Assembly: GCF_002149925.1 (NCBI RefSeq)
Contig: NZ_MSLT01000006.1
Span: 186,001 to 250,000, forward strand
DNA from: Thioflexithrix psekupsensis
GTDB lineage: Bacteria > Pseudomonadota > Gammaproteobacteria > Beggiatoales > Beggiatoaceae
Length of the DNA stretch: 64,000 bases
Direction of reading: 5' to 3'
The stretch's first letter is position 1. Every line of letters begins with the position of its first letter. A model generated the notes under the pieces. That model was not told where the DNA came from. It saw only the letters and a program-made list of their open reading frames with translations, and ran no database searches. The translations under genes were made by a program, and so were the position numbers. Of the stretch, positions 26,551 to 35,456 are shown piece by piece.

Positions 26551-28661
26551 GTTTAACCATACGCAGTAAAGTGCTGTTATTATCTTTTACGTTATTTAGC
26601 ATTCCTTATGTCGGTTATGAATATATCCGAGAAATGGAGACTTATTTGCGCAATAATTTAGAAGATGCTTTACGCGAAGCAGCGCGCACCCACGCCAGCG
26701 TTTTAAATGGGCGCGTAGAATTATTTAACCGTAGCTTAGTCGATACATTAAGCGAAGAAAGTTTATTATTTGCGCATTCTTTTAAAAACCCGATTAAGCT
26801 AGATGGTGTGGTAGATGAATGGACAGATTATTTAGAACAGGCAGAATATTATGCGGACAAGCATATTTTAAAAAATCAAGGTATTTACGATCCCAATTCC
26901 TTATCATTTAGACATATTTTAGGGAAATATCGCCAATATTTATATGCACTTTTTATCATCAAAGATCAGCGTCTTATTTACCGTGATGCGCGTGCATTGC
27001 GTTTAGATCGCAGCGATCATATACAAATCATGATGCAACAGCCTGATGAAATGTTTGGTCGCTACTTAATTGCCCCTTCAAATTCGGGTTGGGTGAATGC
27101 TTATAAAGTCGATAATTTTATGGGCGATTTAACCAGTGTTATTGAGCCGCGCATTCATGGAATGTGGTTAGAACAAACGGATGGTTATCTTTTAGAAATT
27201 CGCATTCCATTAAATATGATTGGCGATAAATTAGGTTTTGCGATTGCGGATGTGGATGATGTAGAAACGCGAGAAGTTAAAACGCTCATTGGCACTTCAG
27301 CCATTCATAACATTGACACTTTGGGTAATGTCTTTATTCCATCACCCGATATAGAACAAATTATGCAAGGATTAGGCACGACAACAGGGCGGCGCATTTG
27401 GGTTTTAGATAAACAACATCGCGTCCTCAGTCGCACGGGTGATTTACGCCAAAACATTCCGCTACATCCATTAAATAAGTTATATACTTTTTTATTGCCG
27501 CCCGCTTCGGAAAATTTCCGAGACGATCAAGCGGGTGTGTCGCATTTGGGGGGAGAAGAGGTGAATCGTGCCTTGCTTGGCGAGCCGATGACACGCTGGC
27601 GTTCGACTTCGGACGATCAAGCCGTAATCGTCTCGGCGGCGCATCCAATATGGGTAGGAGATCAGGTGATGGGCGCGGTGGTGGTGGAAGAAACCAGTAA
27701 TAGCATTCAAACAGTACAACGCCAAGCCATTGCCAGTTTATTTAATCGTACGATTGTGCTTTTTTTAATCGTGACTATTATGCTGCTTTTATTTTCTAAT
27801 TGGCTTTCTTTTCGCTTGCGCAATTTAAGAAATCAAGCCGAAAAAGCGATTGATAGTAATGGGCGTGTCAATGTGTCGCATATTGATTGTTCAGCGAGCG
27901 ATGAAATTGGTGATTTAGCGCGCAGTTTTTCTAGCATTTTAGATAAATTGCAACATTACAATATTTATTTAGCCAGTATGGCCAGTCGGCTTTCGCACGA
28001 ATTAAGAACGCCATTAGCGGTGGTGCGCTCTTCTTTAGAGAATTTGGAGCAAGAACCTATTGCCGAAGATTCCAATGAATCGCAAATTTATATTGAGCGC
28101 GCAAAAGCAGGCATTCATCGGCTCAATACCATTATTACGCGCCTTAGCGAAGCCACTCGTTTAGAGCAGGCTTTACAACATGCCGAAAAAGAAATTTTTG
28201 ATTTAGTGGAAGTGATCAGCAGTTGTGTGGCGGGTTATCGTTTGATTTATCCTGACAATATATTTCGATGCGATATTTTACACGCGCCTTTAATGATGGA
28301 AGGTTCTCCCGATTTAATTGCGCAAATGCTGGATAAATTGGTTGCTAATGCGGTGGATTTTGCAGAAAAAGATACACCTATTCGCATTCAATTAAGTCGA
28401 GAAAAAAATATGGCGCGTTTAGAAATTATAAATCGTGGTGCGTTATTACCAATAGAAATGCAGGAGCGTTTATTTGAATCGATGGTATCCGTACGCTCCC
28501 AACCCAGTTCTAAAAAAGAACCGCATTTGGGTTTAGGATTATATATTGTGCGTTTAATTGTGGATTATCATGAGGGCATTGTGCGCGCTCAAAACAATCG
28601 TGAAGCCTCTGGTGCGGTGTTTAGTATTTGGCTGCCCATGTTATTGCATTCGCAAAATTAA
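26547..28661 (+). CDS. pdsS: Histidine kinase of the dedicated sortase system, carbohydrate-binding-like sensor
   Basis: 704 residues from the ATG that overlaps the regulator stop. The N-terminal segment IRSKVLLLSFTLFSIPYVGYEYIREME is a membrane anchor typical of the dedicated sortase kinase family. The large periplasmic part (about 30-395) contains KLDGVVDEW near its start and later GYLLEIRIPLNMIG followed by ADVDD. That pattern resembles the family 9 carbohydrate-binding fold (inference). A second span (about 397-420), a HAMP linker, HisKA with H484 in LSHELRTPL, and an HATPase (ANAVDFAEKDTPI, GLGLYIVRLIV) follow. The 3' end overlaps the convergent gspL stop by 21 bases. Confidence 0.82.
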   Translation: MSLTIRSKVLLLSFTLFSIPYVGYEYIREMETYLRNNLEDALREAARTHASVLNGRVELFNRSLVDTLSEESLLFAHSFKNPIKLDGVVDEWTDYLEQAEYYADKHILKNQGIYDPNSLSFRHILGKYRQYLYALFIIKDQRLIYRDARALRLDRSDHIQIMMQQPDEMFGRYLIAPSNSGWVNAYKVDNFMGDLTSVIEPRIHGMWLEQTDGYLLEIRIPLNMIGDKLGFAIADVDDVETREVKTLIGTSAIHNIDTLGNVFIPSPDIEQIMQGLGTTTGRRIWVLDKQHRVLSRTGDLRQNIPLHPLNKLYTFLLPPASENFRDDQAGVSHLGGEEVNRALLGEPMTRWRSTSDDQAVIVSAAHPIWVGDQVMGAVVVEETSNSIQTVQRQAIASLFNRTIVLFLIVTIMLLLFSNWLSFRLRNLRNQAEKAIDSNGRVNVSHIDCSASDEIGDLARSFSSILDKLQHYNIYLASMASRLSHELRTPLAVVRSSLENLEQEPIAEDSNESQIYIERAKAGIHRLNTIITRLSEATRLEQALQHAEKEIFDLVEVISSCVAGYRLIYPDNIFRCDILHAPLMMEGSPDLIAQMLDKLVANAVDFAEKDTPIRIQLSREKNMARLEIINRGALLPIEMQERLFESMVSVRSQPSSKKEPHLGLGLYIVRLIVDYHEGIVRAQNNREASGAVFSIWLPMLLHSQN

Positions 28662-29876
28662 ACGCGCTTCAACCCGTTGTTGGCGATTGCTGGCGGCGGA
28701 GGCGATTTCGATGTGCATATTTTGTTGTTGCCACTGTTGTTTTAACGTTTCTAAGGCTTCAAAACTGGCCAATTCTAATTGCAATTCTAGCTGATTATTG
28801 CGATATTCTAAGCGCGTTAATAAAAATCCAGAAACTGCTTTAATAAAAGGGCTTAATCGCACCAACCAAGGCAGAAAATGGGTCTGAGTTTGCTGTTGAC
28901 CGTAACTGGCTTGTAATTGTCGCAATCGTTGTTCCATTTGTACGCGGGGATTAACGATTCTTTGGGCATCGGGAAAGGTATTTTTATATAACGTTTCTAT
29001 GTCTTGGGTTAATTGTTGATGATAATTTTTTTGTTGTTGATACCCCTGCCATTCTGAACCCAAATAAACCATTATCAGTAAACCCATTAGCGTGGCCGTC
29101 ATGCGCCATGCTCGCCACATAAACAACGGATGCGATGTATGTTGTCGATAATCGCCTTGCAATAAATTAAGGGTAGGCATTTTGAGTGGAAAAGCCGCCC
29201 ATAACGCAGTGACATGCGGCTGCACCACCTGTACCGTTAAGGGAATATTTAATGCTTTTAATTGGTCGATTAATTCAGGATGAGAGTCCGCTGCATTGCA
29301 ATAAAGCGTTAAAGATTGAGGTGGATTATTTTCTTGTTCGGCTAATGCCAGAGAAAGCGCAACAGAAACCTGCTCTAATTCAATAGCAAATCCTTGATAA
29401 TAGCCCGTGCGAATTAGCAGTTGATCGGAGAGTAACATAAAGCTCCACGATTCCGCCACATAAGGCACGGCCAATACATCGGGCAGTAATTGTGTTATTT
29501 TTAATGGATTTAATGTATTGAGCCAATGTTGCAGCAAATCACGAGAAAGGACGGCGGCTGTGACTTGGGTTTCTGCGTGACGGTGGGGCGCGACGGCAAC
29601 GTGCAGGGTGTCCACGTCGGCAGCCAGATCGTCTTCTAAGGCGTAAGGCACAGCCTGCAATACGCGCTGCCATTGACGGGTGGGAATGTGGGCTTGTGTC
29701 AAAAGCAGCGAGGAAGTGGGCGCGAGGGCAATTAGCGTGTCCGCAGCAGGCAACTGATTGATTTCATTGATTTCGCTGCATCCTGTGGCTAATAACTCGC
29801 CCTCTTGCGTGGCGTGCGTCCATAGGTAATGGGCGGTGGTCGATGTGGGTAGGCGTAGAAAAAGTGAGGTGCGCAT
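28641..29876 (-). CDS. gspL: Type II secretion system protein GspL
   Basis: GspL is the inner-membrane protein that links the cytoplasmic ATPase GspE to the periplasmic GspM. The 411-residue protein has the actin-like cytoplasmic domain (about 1-245) with the family motif VPYALEDDLAADVDTLHVA. Next come the NLLQGDY box, a single span (about 257-273), and a periplasmic coiled-coil plus ferredoxin-like domain to the end. GspM normally follows GspL, but here the next gene is the convergent pdsS, so gspM is absent from this locus. It starts 10 bases after a DUF4124 gene on the same strand. Confidence 0.9.
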   Translation of the reverse strand: MRTSLFLRLPTSTTAHYLWTHATQEGELLATGCSEINEINQLPAADTLIALAPTSSLLLTQAHIPTRQWQRVLQAVPYALEDDLAADVDTLHVAVAPHRHAETQVTAAVLSRDLLQHWLNTLNPLKITQLLPDVLAVPYVAESWSFMLLSDQLLIRTGYYQGFAIELEQVSVALSLALAEQENNPPQSLTLYCNAADSHPELIDQLKALNIPLTVQVVQPHVTALWAAFPLKMPTLNLLQGDYRQHTSHPLFMWRAWRMTATLMGLLIMVYLGSEWQGYQQQKNYHQQLTQDIETLYKNTFPDAQRIVNPRVQMEQRLRQLQASYGQQQTQTHFLPWLVRLSPFIKAVSGFLLTRLEYRNNQLELQLELASFEALETLKQQWQQQNMHIEIASAASNRQQRVEARLILRMQ

Positions 29877-29886
29877 GGTGTCTGAA

Positions 29887-30570
29887 TTAATCGGTTTGTG
29901 CTTTTTCTTCCACTTCCACGGGCTGCACTTCTTTGGCTTTGGTGGCGGCGCGATCAGCCATAATTTCGCGATAACGGGTTAAATAGCCTTCAAATTCTCG
30001 GCGTAAATCTTCTTTTTCCCGCAATTTTGCATTTAGAATTTCTTTTTGTTTCTCAATGCGGTGGCTGACATCGGAAATATCTCGACGAATTTGGGCTTTT
30101 TGCTCTTCGGTTAAATGGCGACTGGATTCCACTTCCAAACTGTTTCTCAAATCGGCTAAATTCTTCTCGGTATTAAAAATAAAGGTTTTAATCCGTTCAA
30201 TGGCCAAATCAGTGTTATTTAAGCGGGCATCCAAAGTGGTTTTAATATCGTCTTCATTGCCGAATAAATCCAGTAATTTCTGATCTTCGGCCAGTTTTAA
30301 TTCTCGGGCTTTTTCAGCCTCTAGAGCGAGACGGGATTGGCGGCGTTCTTCGGCTAATTCTTCTTCTGTTTTAGCGCGTTCAAATTCTTTAATTCTCACC
30401 GCTTGATCGTTGTATTGGGTATGTTCTTTTTGGCTGTATTGAGGGGGGACGGAATTGCCACATTGGGTCATGCCATCTTCGTCAGTCCAGCAACGAATTT
30501 CTTGCGCCCATAACGGTGACGCGCTCATCATTAAGCCGCACAATAAGCCAATACGCCAATGTAACGTCAT
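29887..30570 (-). CDS. DUF4124-type periplasmic protein with coiled coil
   Basis: The 227-residue protein has a signal peptide (about 1-22, ...PLWAQ), then a short DUF4124-like module (EIRCWTDEDGMTQCGNSVPP, with a pair of cysteines), then a long charged coiled coil to the end (about 55-215, rich in Glu, Lys and Arg). DUF4124 modules are common in periplasmic proteins of gammaproteobacteria and have no assigned function. It sits between pip and gspL with short gaps, so it is probably co-transcribed with them. A role as a periplasmic spacer or scaffold is a guess. Confidence 0.8.
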   Translation of the reverse strand: MTLHWRIGLLCGLMMSASPLWAQEIRCWTDEDGMTQCGNSVPPQYSQKEHTQYNDQAVRIKEFERAKTEEELAEERRQSRLALEAEKARELKLAEDQKLLDLFGNEDDIKTTLDARLNNTDLAIERIKTFIFNTEKNLADLRNSLEVESSRHLTEEQKAQIRRDISDVSHRIEKQKEILNAKLREKEDLRREFEGYLTRYREIMADRAATKAKEVQPVEVEEKAQTD

Positions 30571-30612
30571 GATTTTTCTCTCCTATTTTAATTGGAAATG
30601 TGACGGGTTTTC

Positions 30613-31560
30613 TTATAATAAAGCAAATTCGTCCGTTGCCGTCAATAAGGCATTAACAATACCTGTTTCCATAACGGCATGTCCCGCATCAGGGACAATC
30701 ACCAATTTGGATTCTGGCCACGCTTGATGCAAGTCCCACGCGGATTTAAACGGACACACCACATCATATCGCCCATGCACAATCACCGCGGGAATATGGC
30801 GAATTTTTCCTACATTATCTAATAATTGCGTGTCGCTTTCAAAAAAACCATGATGAACAAAATAATGATTTTCAATACGCGCAAAAGCCGCGGTAAATTC
30901 ATCTTCCGTAAAATGCGCAATTAATTCTGGATCAGGCAATAAACGACACGTTGCGGCTTCCCATAAGCTCCATGCTTTTGCGGCCACTCGACGAATTTCT
31001 GGATCAGAACTATTTAAATAACGGTGATAGGCTTGAATTAAATCATGGCGTTCTGAAACGGGAATGGGCGCAAGATATTGTTCCCAAATATCGGGGAATA
31101 AAAAGCTGCATCCTTGTTGATAAAACCAATGCAATTCTTCGCGGCGTAACATAAAAATGCCGCGCAAAATTAAACCACGACACCGATCAGGATGTGTTTG
31201 GCTATAGGCGAGGGCTAATGTGCTGCCCCAACTGCCTCCAAAAACTACCCATTGCGCAATGCCTAAATGTTCGCGTAATTTTTCCATATCGGCGACTAAA
31301 TCCCACGTGGTATTGTCGCGCAATTCAGCATAAGGCGTGCTGCGCCCACAACCGCGTTGATCGAATAAAATAATTCGCCATAATTCAGGGTTAAATAATT
31401 GGCGATGTATAGATTCTATTCTTGCTCCAGGGCCACCGTGTAAAAAAACAATCGGTTTGCCATTTGGATTGCCGACTTGTTCATAATATAAGTTGTGCAA
31501 TTCAGAGACTTTTAATTGACCTTGATAATAAGGTTCAATGGCAGGGTAAAGTTGACGCAT
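30613..31560 (-). CDS. pip: Proline iminopeptidase
   Basis: The enzyme removes N-terminal proline from peptides; it is an alpha/beta hydrolase of peptidase family S33. The 315-residue protein matches the family length. It shows the oxyanion-hole HGGPGA motif, the nucleophile elbow GGSWGS, the acidic residue in HGRYDVVCP and the catalytic histidine in PDAGHAV. It has no signal peptide, so it is cytoplasmic. It lies between gspK and a DUF4124 gene with gaps of 20 and 42 bases. That is an odd place for a peptidase and may reflect operon shuffling. Confidence 0.94.
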   Translation of the reverse strand: MRQLYPAIEPYYQGQLKVSELHNLYYEQVGNPNGKPIVFLHGGPGARIESIHRQLFNPELWRIILFDQRGCGRSTPYAELRDNTTWDLVADMEKLREHLGIAQWVVFGGSWGSTLALAYSQTHPDRCRGLILRGIFMLRREELHWFYQQGCSFLFPDIWEQYLAPIPVSERHDLIQAYHRYLNSSDPEIRRVAAKAWSLWEAATCRLLPDPELIAHFTEDEFTAAFARIENHYFVHHGFFESDTQLLDNVGKIRHIPAVIVHGRYDVVCPFKSAWDLHQAWPESKLVIVPDAGHAVMETGIVNALLTATDEFALL

Positions 31561-31580
31561 TTAATATGCCCGTAATGGTT

Positions 31581-32627
31581 TTAATTAATATTATCTTCTG
31601 CTTTATCTATAGCGGGTAAAAAAGCATATCCCGAATCGGGTAAAACACCATAAGGATCAACCCGCAAAACTTGCGGCGGCCGCGATGTTCCCATGACCTG
31701 CACCGTCACCATAAAAGCCTGTTGGACTTCATCGGGATCAGGAGGTGTAGTGATATTGGGGTCAATGATTTGCAAAGCAATGGTGTAAAATGAGCTGTTA
31801 GTAAAATGAATCCAAGGGATGAATTCGTTTAATTCTGTGGCTTCCATAATTTCGTTTAAATCTTGATTATTTTTAAATTCTTTTTCTTGCCGTGCTTGTA
31901 AAATTTTTTCGATGCTTTCCGCAGAAAGACCGGGGACAGTTTCTAAAATTTCTCGGCTGGCTAAATTGGGATTAATACCATTATTATTACCGTAAATGGT
32001 AAATGCAGAATTTAAATCCCGCAACGTAAAGATTTCTGCAAAACCCCGAATTAATAATAATTCTTCCACTGTTTCTAATAAACCTTGACGCGGCTCATAA
32101 GGATTTTCTAAATCCTGATAATATTTTGATTCTGCGCCATTTAGGCGTTCTAAATCATCAGGATCAATCCAATCTTGCCATGCGTCCATTAATTGATTTA
32201 AACGTTCTTTATCCTCCGTGCCAATATAGCGCGTTAATAAAGCCTGCATTTGGTGCGGTGCTAATCGACGTAAATTTAAACGTCCTGCATGATCATAAAT
32301 GCGGATAACAATGTTTTCGGGTTGATTGGGATAAGATAAGGTTAAAGGACGGCCATCAAAACGATAATAAGGGTTTTTACGATCTTCCAATTCTTCTTCA
32401 TTATCTTTTTTGGGTGGCTCTGGCATTCTGGACAATAATAATTCCATTTCCGCCAAACGCAAGGCTTTTAACAAATCAGCACGTTGCATCACTGCCTGTT
32501 GATGATGAGAAACCATCGTGGCCGACAAGCGCGTTTCACTGGCTAAAGTGAACACCAAAATGGTCACTAATATGATAAACCAAAGAACAATAATTAAAAC
32601 CATTCCTTGTTGTTTTTTGTTCGGCAT
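31581..32627 (-). CDS. gspK: Type II secretion system minor pseudopilin GspK
   Basis: GspK caps the pseudopilus of the type II secretion system. The 348-residue protein begins with a short basic leader and a prepilin cleavage site (KKQQG before MVLIIVLWFI). It lacks the usual +5 glutamate, as GspK proteins do, and then has the hydrophobic N-terminal helix. The large globular part contains the helix-hairpin-helix-like SAM fold typical of GspK (about 160-260; VPGLSAESIEKILQARQ). No gspH, gspI or gspJ gene precedes it; an HD-domain gene ends 18 bases upstream instead. Confidence 0.92.
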   Translation of the reverse strand: MPNKKQQGMVLIIVLWFIILVTILVFTLASETRLSATMVSHHQQAVMQRADLLKALRLAEMELLLSRMPEPPKKDNEEELEDRKNPYYRFDGRPLTLSYPNQPENIVIRIYDHAGRLNLRRLAPHQMQALLTRYIGTEDKERLNQLMDAWQDWIDPDDLERLNGAESKYYQDLENPYEPRQGLLETVEELLLIRGFAEIFTLRDLNSAFTIYGNNNGINPNLASREILETVPGLSAESIEKILQARQEKEFKNNQDLNEIMEATELNEFIPWIHFTNSSFYTIALQIIDPNITTPPDPDEVQQAFMVTVQVMGTSRPPQVLRVDPYGVLPDSGYAFLPAIDKAEDNIN

Positions 32628-32645
32628 AATTTTTACAAATAAAAG

Positions 32646-33491
32646 TTAATAAATAACGCCAGAAAATTCGCGGTGTTCTGAGGCAAAAACATGAGCGTAT
32701 AAATTAGCAATCCATTGTCGCCCTTCTTGCGTAATTCGTAAATAATTTAAACCATCTTGAATATAATGACTGACCATTCCCCAATAAAATGCAGGGTAAC
32801 TTTTTCTTAAATCCGCAGGAGAATGATAGTCTAAATGTTTATTAATACCTGTCTCTTCAAATTCGTAAAATAAAGCAGGTAATTTACGCAAATAATGTGG
32901 ATCGGCCAATTGTCCAATTAAATCCGCAGCACGAATCAAAGCAGGATAAGAATGAGTGCTTTGATGATCGCGATTATCTGGCACAGGAAAACGGGTTAAT
33001 TCAATATTCGCCGCAATAATTTCTGCATCGATAATGGGATGCCCACCAAAGCGTTCTCGCACAAATAATTTACCGCGATCCACATGGTAAGGAGACATCG
33101 CAGCATCAGTCGCTCCTTCGGGTAAAGTGACAAATTCTCCCCCTAATCCCGTCGCATAACGACCATGACTATCAGCCCGACAAATTCCCCGAATGTGACC
33201 AATATCATGGCATAATAAAGAAATAATAAAATTCAGCCAATCACGGTGAGAAACACCTCCATCTCGGATATGTTTTCCGCGTAAAATTTCTTGCCCCACA
33301 CAGGTGACCATAATGGTATGTTCCATATTATGATAGAGTGCATCGCTGTTGGCAAAATGTTCTAAAGCCATGCGACCTGCCCACGCAATAATAGAGCCAC
33401 TAGCTGCCTCTGAGGCACCATAATTGCGACGATAAGCCTGCTCTAATTGTTCAACGAAAGCATCAATAACTAAACCCGTTGGATTGAACAT
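32646..33491 (-). CDS. HD-domain metal-dependent phosphohydrolase, cyclic nucleotide phosphodiesterase-like
   Basis: The 281-residue protein has an HD domain with metal ligands in Y-H54-N-M-E-H58 and C-H95-D-I-G-H99. These two motifs and their spacing recall the HNxxH...HDxxH signature of class I 3',5'-cyclic nucleotide phosphodiesterases. A hydrophobic helix bundle surrounds them; there is no membrane span or receiver domain. The substrate is not determined. It could lower cAMP/cGMP, which is worth noting because a cyclase-like protein lies 22 kb away (inference only). It is 18 bases upstream of gspK and likely in the same transcript. Confidence 0.78.
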   Translation of the reverse strand: MFNPTGLVIDAFVEQLEQAYRRNYGASEAASGSIIAWAGRMALEHFANSDALYHNMEHTIMVTCVGQEILRGKHIRDGGVSHRDWLNFIISLLCHDIGHIRGICRADSHGRYATGLGGEFVTLPEGATDAAMSPYHVDRGKLFVRERFGGHPIIDAEIIAANIELTRFPVPDNRDHQSTHSYPALIRAADLIGQLADPHYLRKLPALFYEFEETGINKHLDYHSPADLRKSYPAFYWGMVSHYIQDGLNYLRITQEGRQWIANLYAHVFASEHREFSGVIY

Positions 33492-33550
33492 GATGGCACG
33501 ATCCGTAATTTTAGTAAATGTAGATTGAGAAAAAGAAAAAATAAGTCATA

Positions 33551-33961
33551 TTATATTGTCATTTCTGCCCAATTAGCAACCAATTGGCTCCGCTCTATTT
33601 TGCCGTGCGATGAATAAATATCTATGGTTTTATCTTCGTGAATTATCCATACTTCTAATGCACCGCGATCTAAATAAAGTTTTATCTTTTGCTGCATTTC
33701 TTGTTGAGAATTGGAAGGCAAAATAATTTCTATACAAATTTCAGGAGCTTTGGGATAAAGGGTTTTATACGCATAATCTTGAATAAACGCATTCGATGCC
33801 CAAACTAAATCAGCCACTTTAACATTATCATCTGTTTGAATAGAACATTCGGCAATCACTTCGCCATGAGGCAAATAATGCGCTAACTTTTGACCGATTT
33901 GCATTTGCAATCGACCGTGATAATTTGAAGAAGGATATTCAATAACTTCATGCCATTGCAT
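33551..33961 (-). CDS. Uma2-family (DUF820) restriction-endonuclease-like protein
   Basis: The 136-residue protein belongs to the Uma2/DUF820 group with a PD-(D/E)XK nuclease-like core. Visible elements are VKVADLVWAS (the acidic strand), PEICIEIILPSN (the E-x-L/I strand) and KIKLYLDRGALEVWIIHED. It is shorter than the usual 180-200 residues, lacking part of the N-terminal region. Uma2 proteins occur in large numbers in cyanobacteria and big sulfur bacteria; their role is not settled. I chose the ATG at 33961 (GAGAG upstream) rather than the upstream codon that would overlap the nagZ-like gene. Confidence 0.75.
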   Translation of the reverse strand: MQWHEVIEYPSSNYHGRLQMQIGQKLAHYLPHGEVIAECSIQTDDNVKVADLVWASNAFIQDYAYKTLYPKAPEICIEIILPSNSQQEMQQKIKLYLDRGALEVWIIHEDKTIDIYSSHGKIERSQLVANWAEMTI

Positions 33962-33993
33962 TATGATAAACTCTCTATTAAGCCGTAAAAATA

Positions 33994-35160
33994 TTATATC
34001 ACCCAACCTTTTAAGCGTTGAATGCGTTGAAAAGATTGTTCTATGCGTTGGGGAGAAATTTCTCCTTCTGCGACTGCTTTTTTAATGATTTCTATGCCTT
34101 TACTGGCGACATCGGGATCGAATTTTCCAATATTATTTCCCATAATAATTATATCGACACCGGCATGAATGGCTTTTTTTAAAGCCGTCTCTAACGTGTA
34201 CTGTTTGCGGATTGCGCCCATTTGAATATCGTCTGAGAAAATAACCCCATTATAGTGTAATTTTTGGCGTAATAGTCCATTAATGATCGCTGGGGATAAG
34301 GTGGCAGGATAATCAGGATCGAGTTTACGATGAATTAAATGAGCTGTCATAATGGCATCGGCCTTGCCTGCATTAATAATGCTGCTAAAGGGGTTTAATT
34401 CTTGTTCTGACCAAGTTTCAGTAATGTCCACTAATTGTAAATGAGAATCTTCCGTAGAGCTGCCATGACCAGGGAAATGTTTTAATGTGCATTTAATGCC
34501 ATATTGATGGTGGGCATTAATAAAGGCTAAAGCATGGTGAATCACTTGTTCTGGATCGGGAGAAAAGCTACGTTCTAATTTGCCAATAATTGGATTATTC
34601 GGATAAAGGTTTAAATCCACCACAGGCGCAAAGTTAAGTTTAATCCCTAATTCACTGAGTAATTTTGCCATTTCGCTGGCTGCATTAAAAGTAAATTCAA
34701 TCGGTTTATTCCCCAAAGATTGTGCCGAATAAGTAGGCGGAAACGCATAACGGGGTTTTAAGCGATCCACTCTTCCTCCTTCGTAATCAATACACGTCAG
34801 CAGAGGAATTTGACTAAAAGACTGTAAATCAGCAATTAGATTTTTTAATTGCGTAAAAGATTCAATATTGCGTTTATTGCGTCTTAATTCAGTATCATAA
34901 TCAAAAAAAATTACGCCACCTAAATGGTATTGTTGTATATCTTTTACAATTTTTTCTTTAGCAGTGGCGATTAAACCACGAAATCCAACCACAAACATTT
35001 GTCCTATTTTAATGTCTAATGGTACGGAAGAATTGGCAAAATAATTATTTTCTGCACGGCATAAACTCGTAGGCAAAGCCATCGCTACGCTACTGTGTAA
35101 AGCATATTTGAGAAATTGACGACGAGAAAAAGAAGATGAGAAAAAATGGGACTTAGACAT
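33994..35160 (-). CDS. Exported NagZ-like beta-N-acetylhexosaminidase (GH3)
   Basis: The 388-residue protein is a glycoside hydrolase family 3 enzyme of the NagZ type. It has the KHFPGHGSSTEDSH motif (substrate-binding KH and the catalytic His loop) and the nucleophile Asp in VIFSDDIQMGAI. NagZ removes N-acetylglucosamine from muropeptides and is cytoplasmic in E. coli. This one carries a twin-arginine-like leader (SRRQFLKYALHSSVAMALP, about residues 11-30), so it is probably exported to the periplasm. The ATG at 35160 starts the leader cleanly. It heads the minus-strand run that continues to gspL. Confidence 0.86.
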   Translation of the reverse strand: MSKSHFFSSSFSRRQFLKYALHSSVAMALPTSLCRAENNYFANSSVPLDIKIGQMFVVGFRGLIATAKEKIVKDIQQYHLGGVIFFDYDTELRRNKRNIESFTQLKNLIADLQSFSQIPLLTCIDYEGGRVDRLKPRYAFPPTYSAQSLGNKPIEFTFNAASEMAKLLSELGIKLNFAPVVDLNLYPNNPIIGKLERSFSPDPEQVIHHALAFINAHHQYGIKCTLKHFPGHGSSTEDSHLQLVDITETWSEQELNPFSSIINAGKADAIMTAHLIHRKLDPDYPATLSPAIINGLLRQKLHYNGVIFSDDIQMGAIRKQYTLETALKKAIHAGVDIIIMGNNIGKFDPDVASKGIEIIKKAVAEGEISPQRIEQSFQRIQRLKGWVI

Positions 35161-35456
35161 AAAATAGTTAATCTCTCTTTTAATTGTAGCAATAATAGCC
35201 CGCATTTTTAAATTTAAAATGCGTTATTTATTGTTCTTTATAAAAACGCCCTAAGTGTAGGAGTTAAACTAAAATTCGTCAAGTAAAGTCAATTAGAAAT
35301 GTATTTATCTTTTCTTTTTGGTTATCATTAGATTTCTCGCCATAACAATTAAAAAAACTAATTATTTTCTTAAAAAAGATTAAGTTGCATTTATAAATAG
35401 AGCAGATGACAATGAGATCGCAACCTTTTTAAGTTCAACCGCCATAGGAGAAAGCC

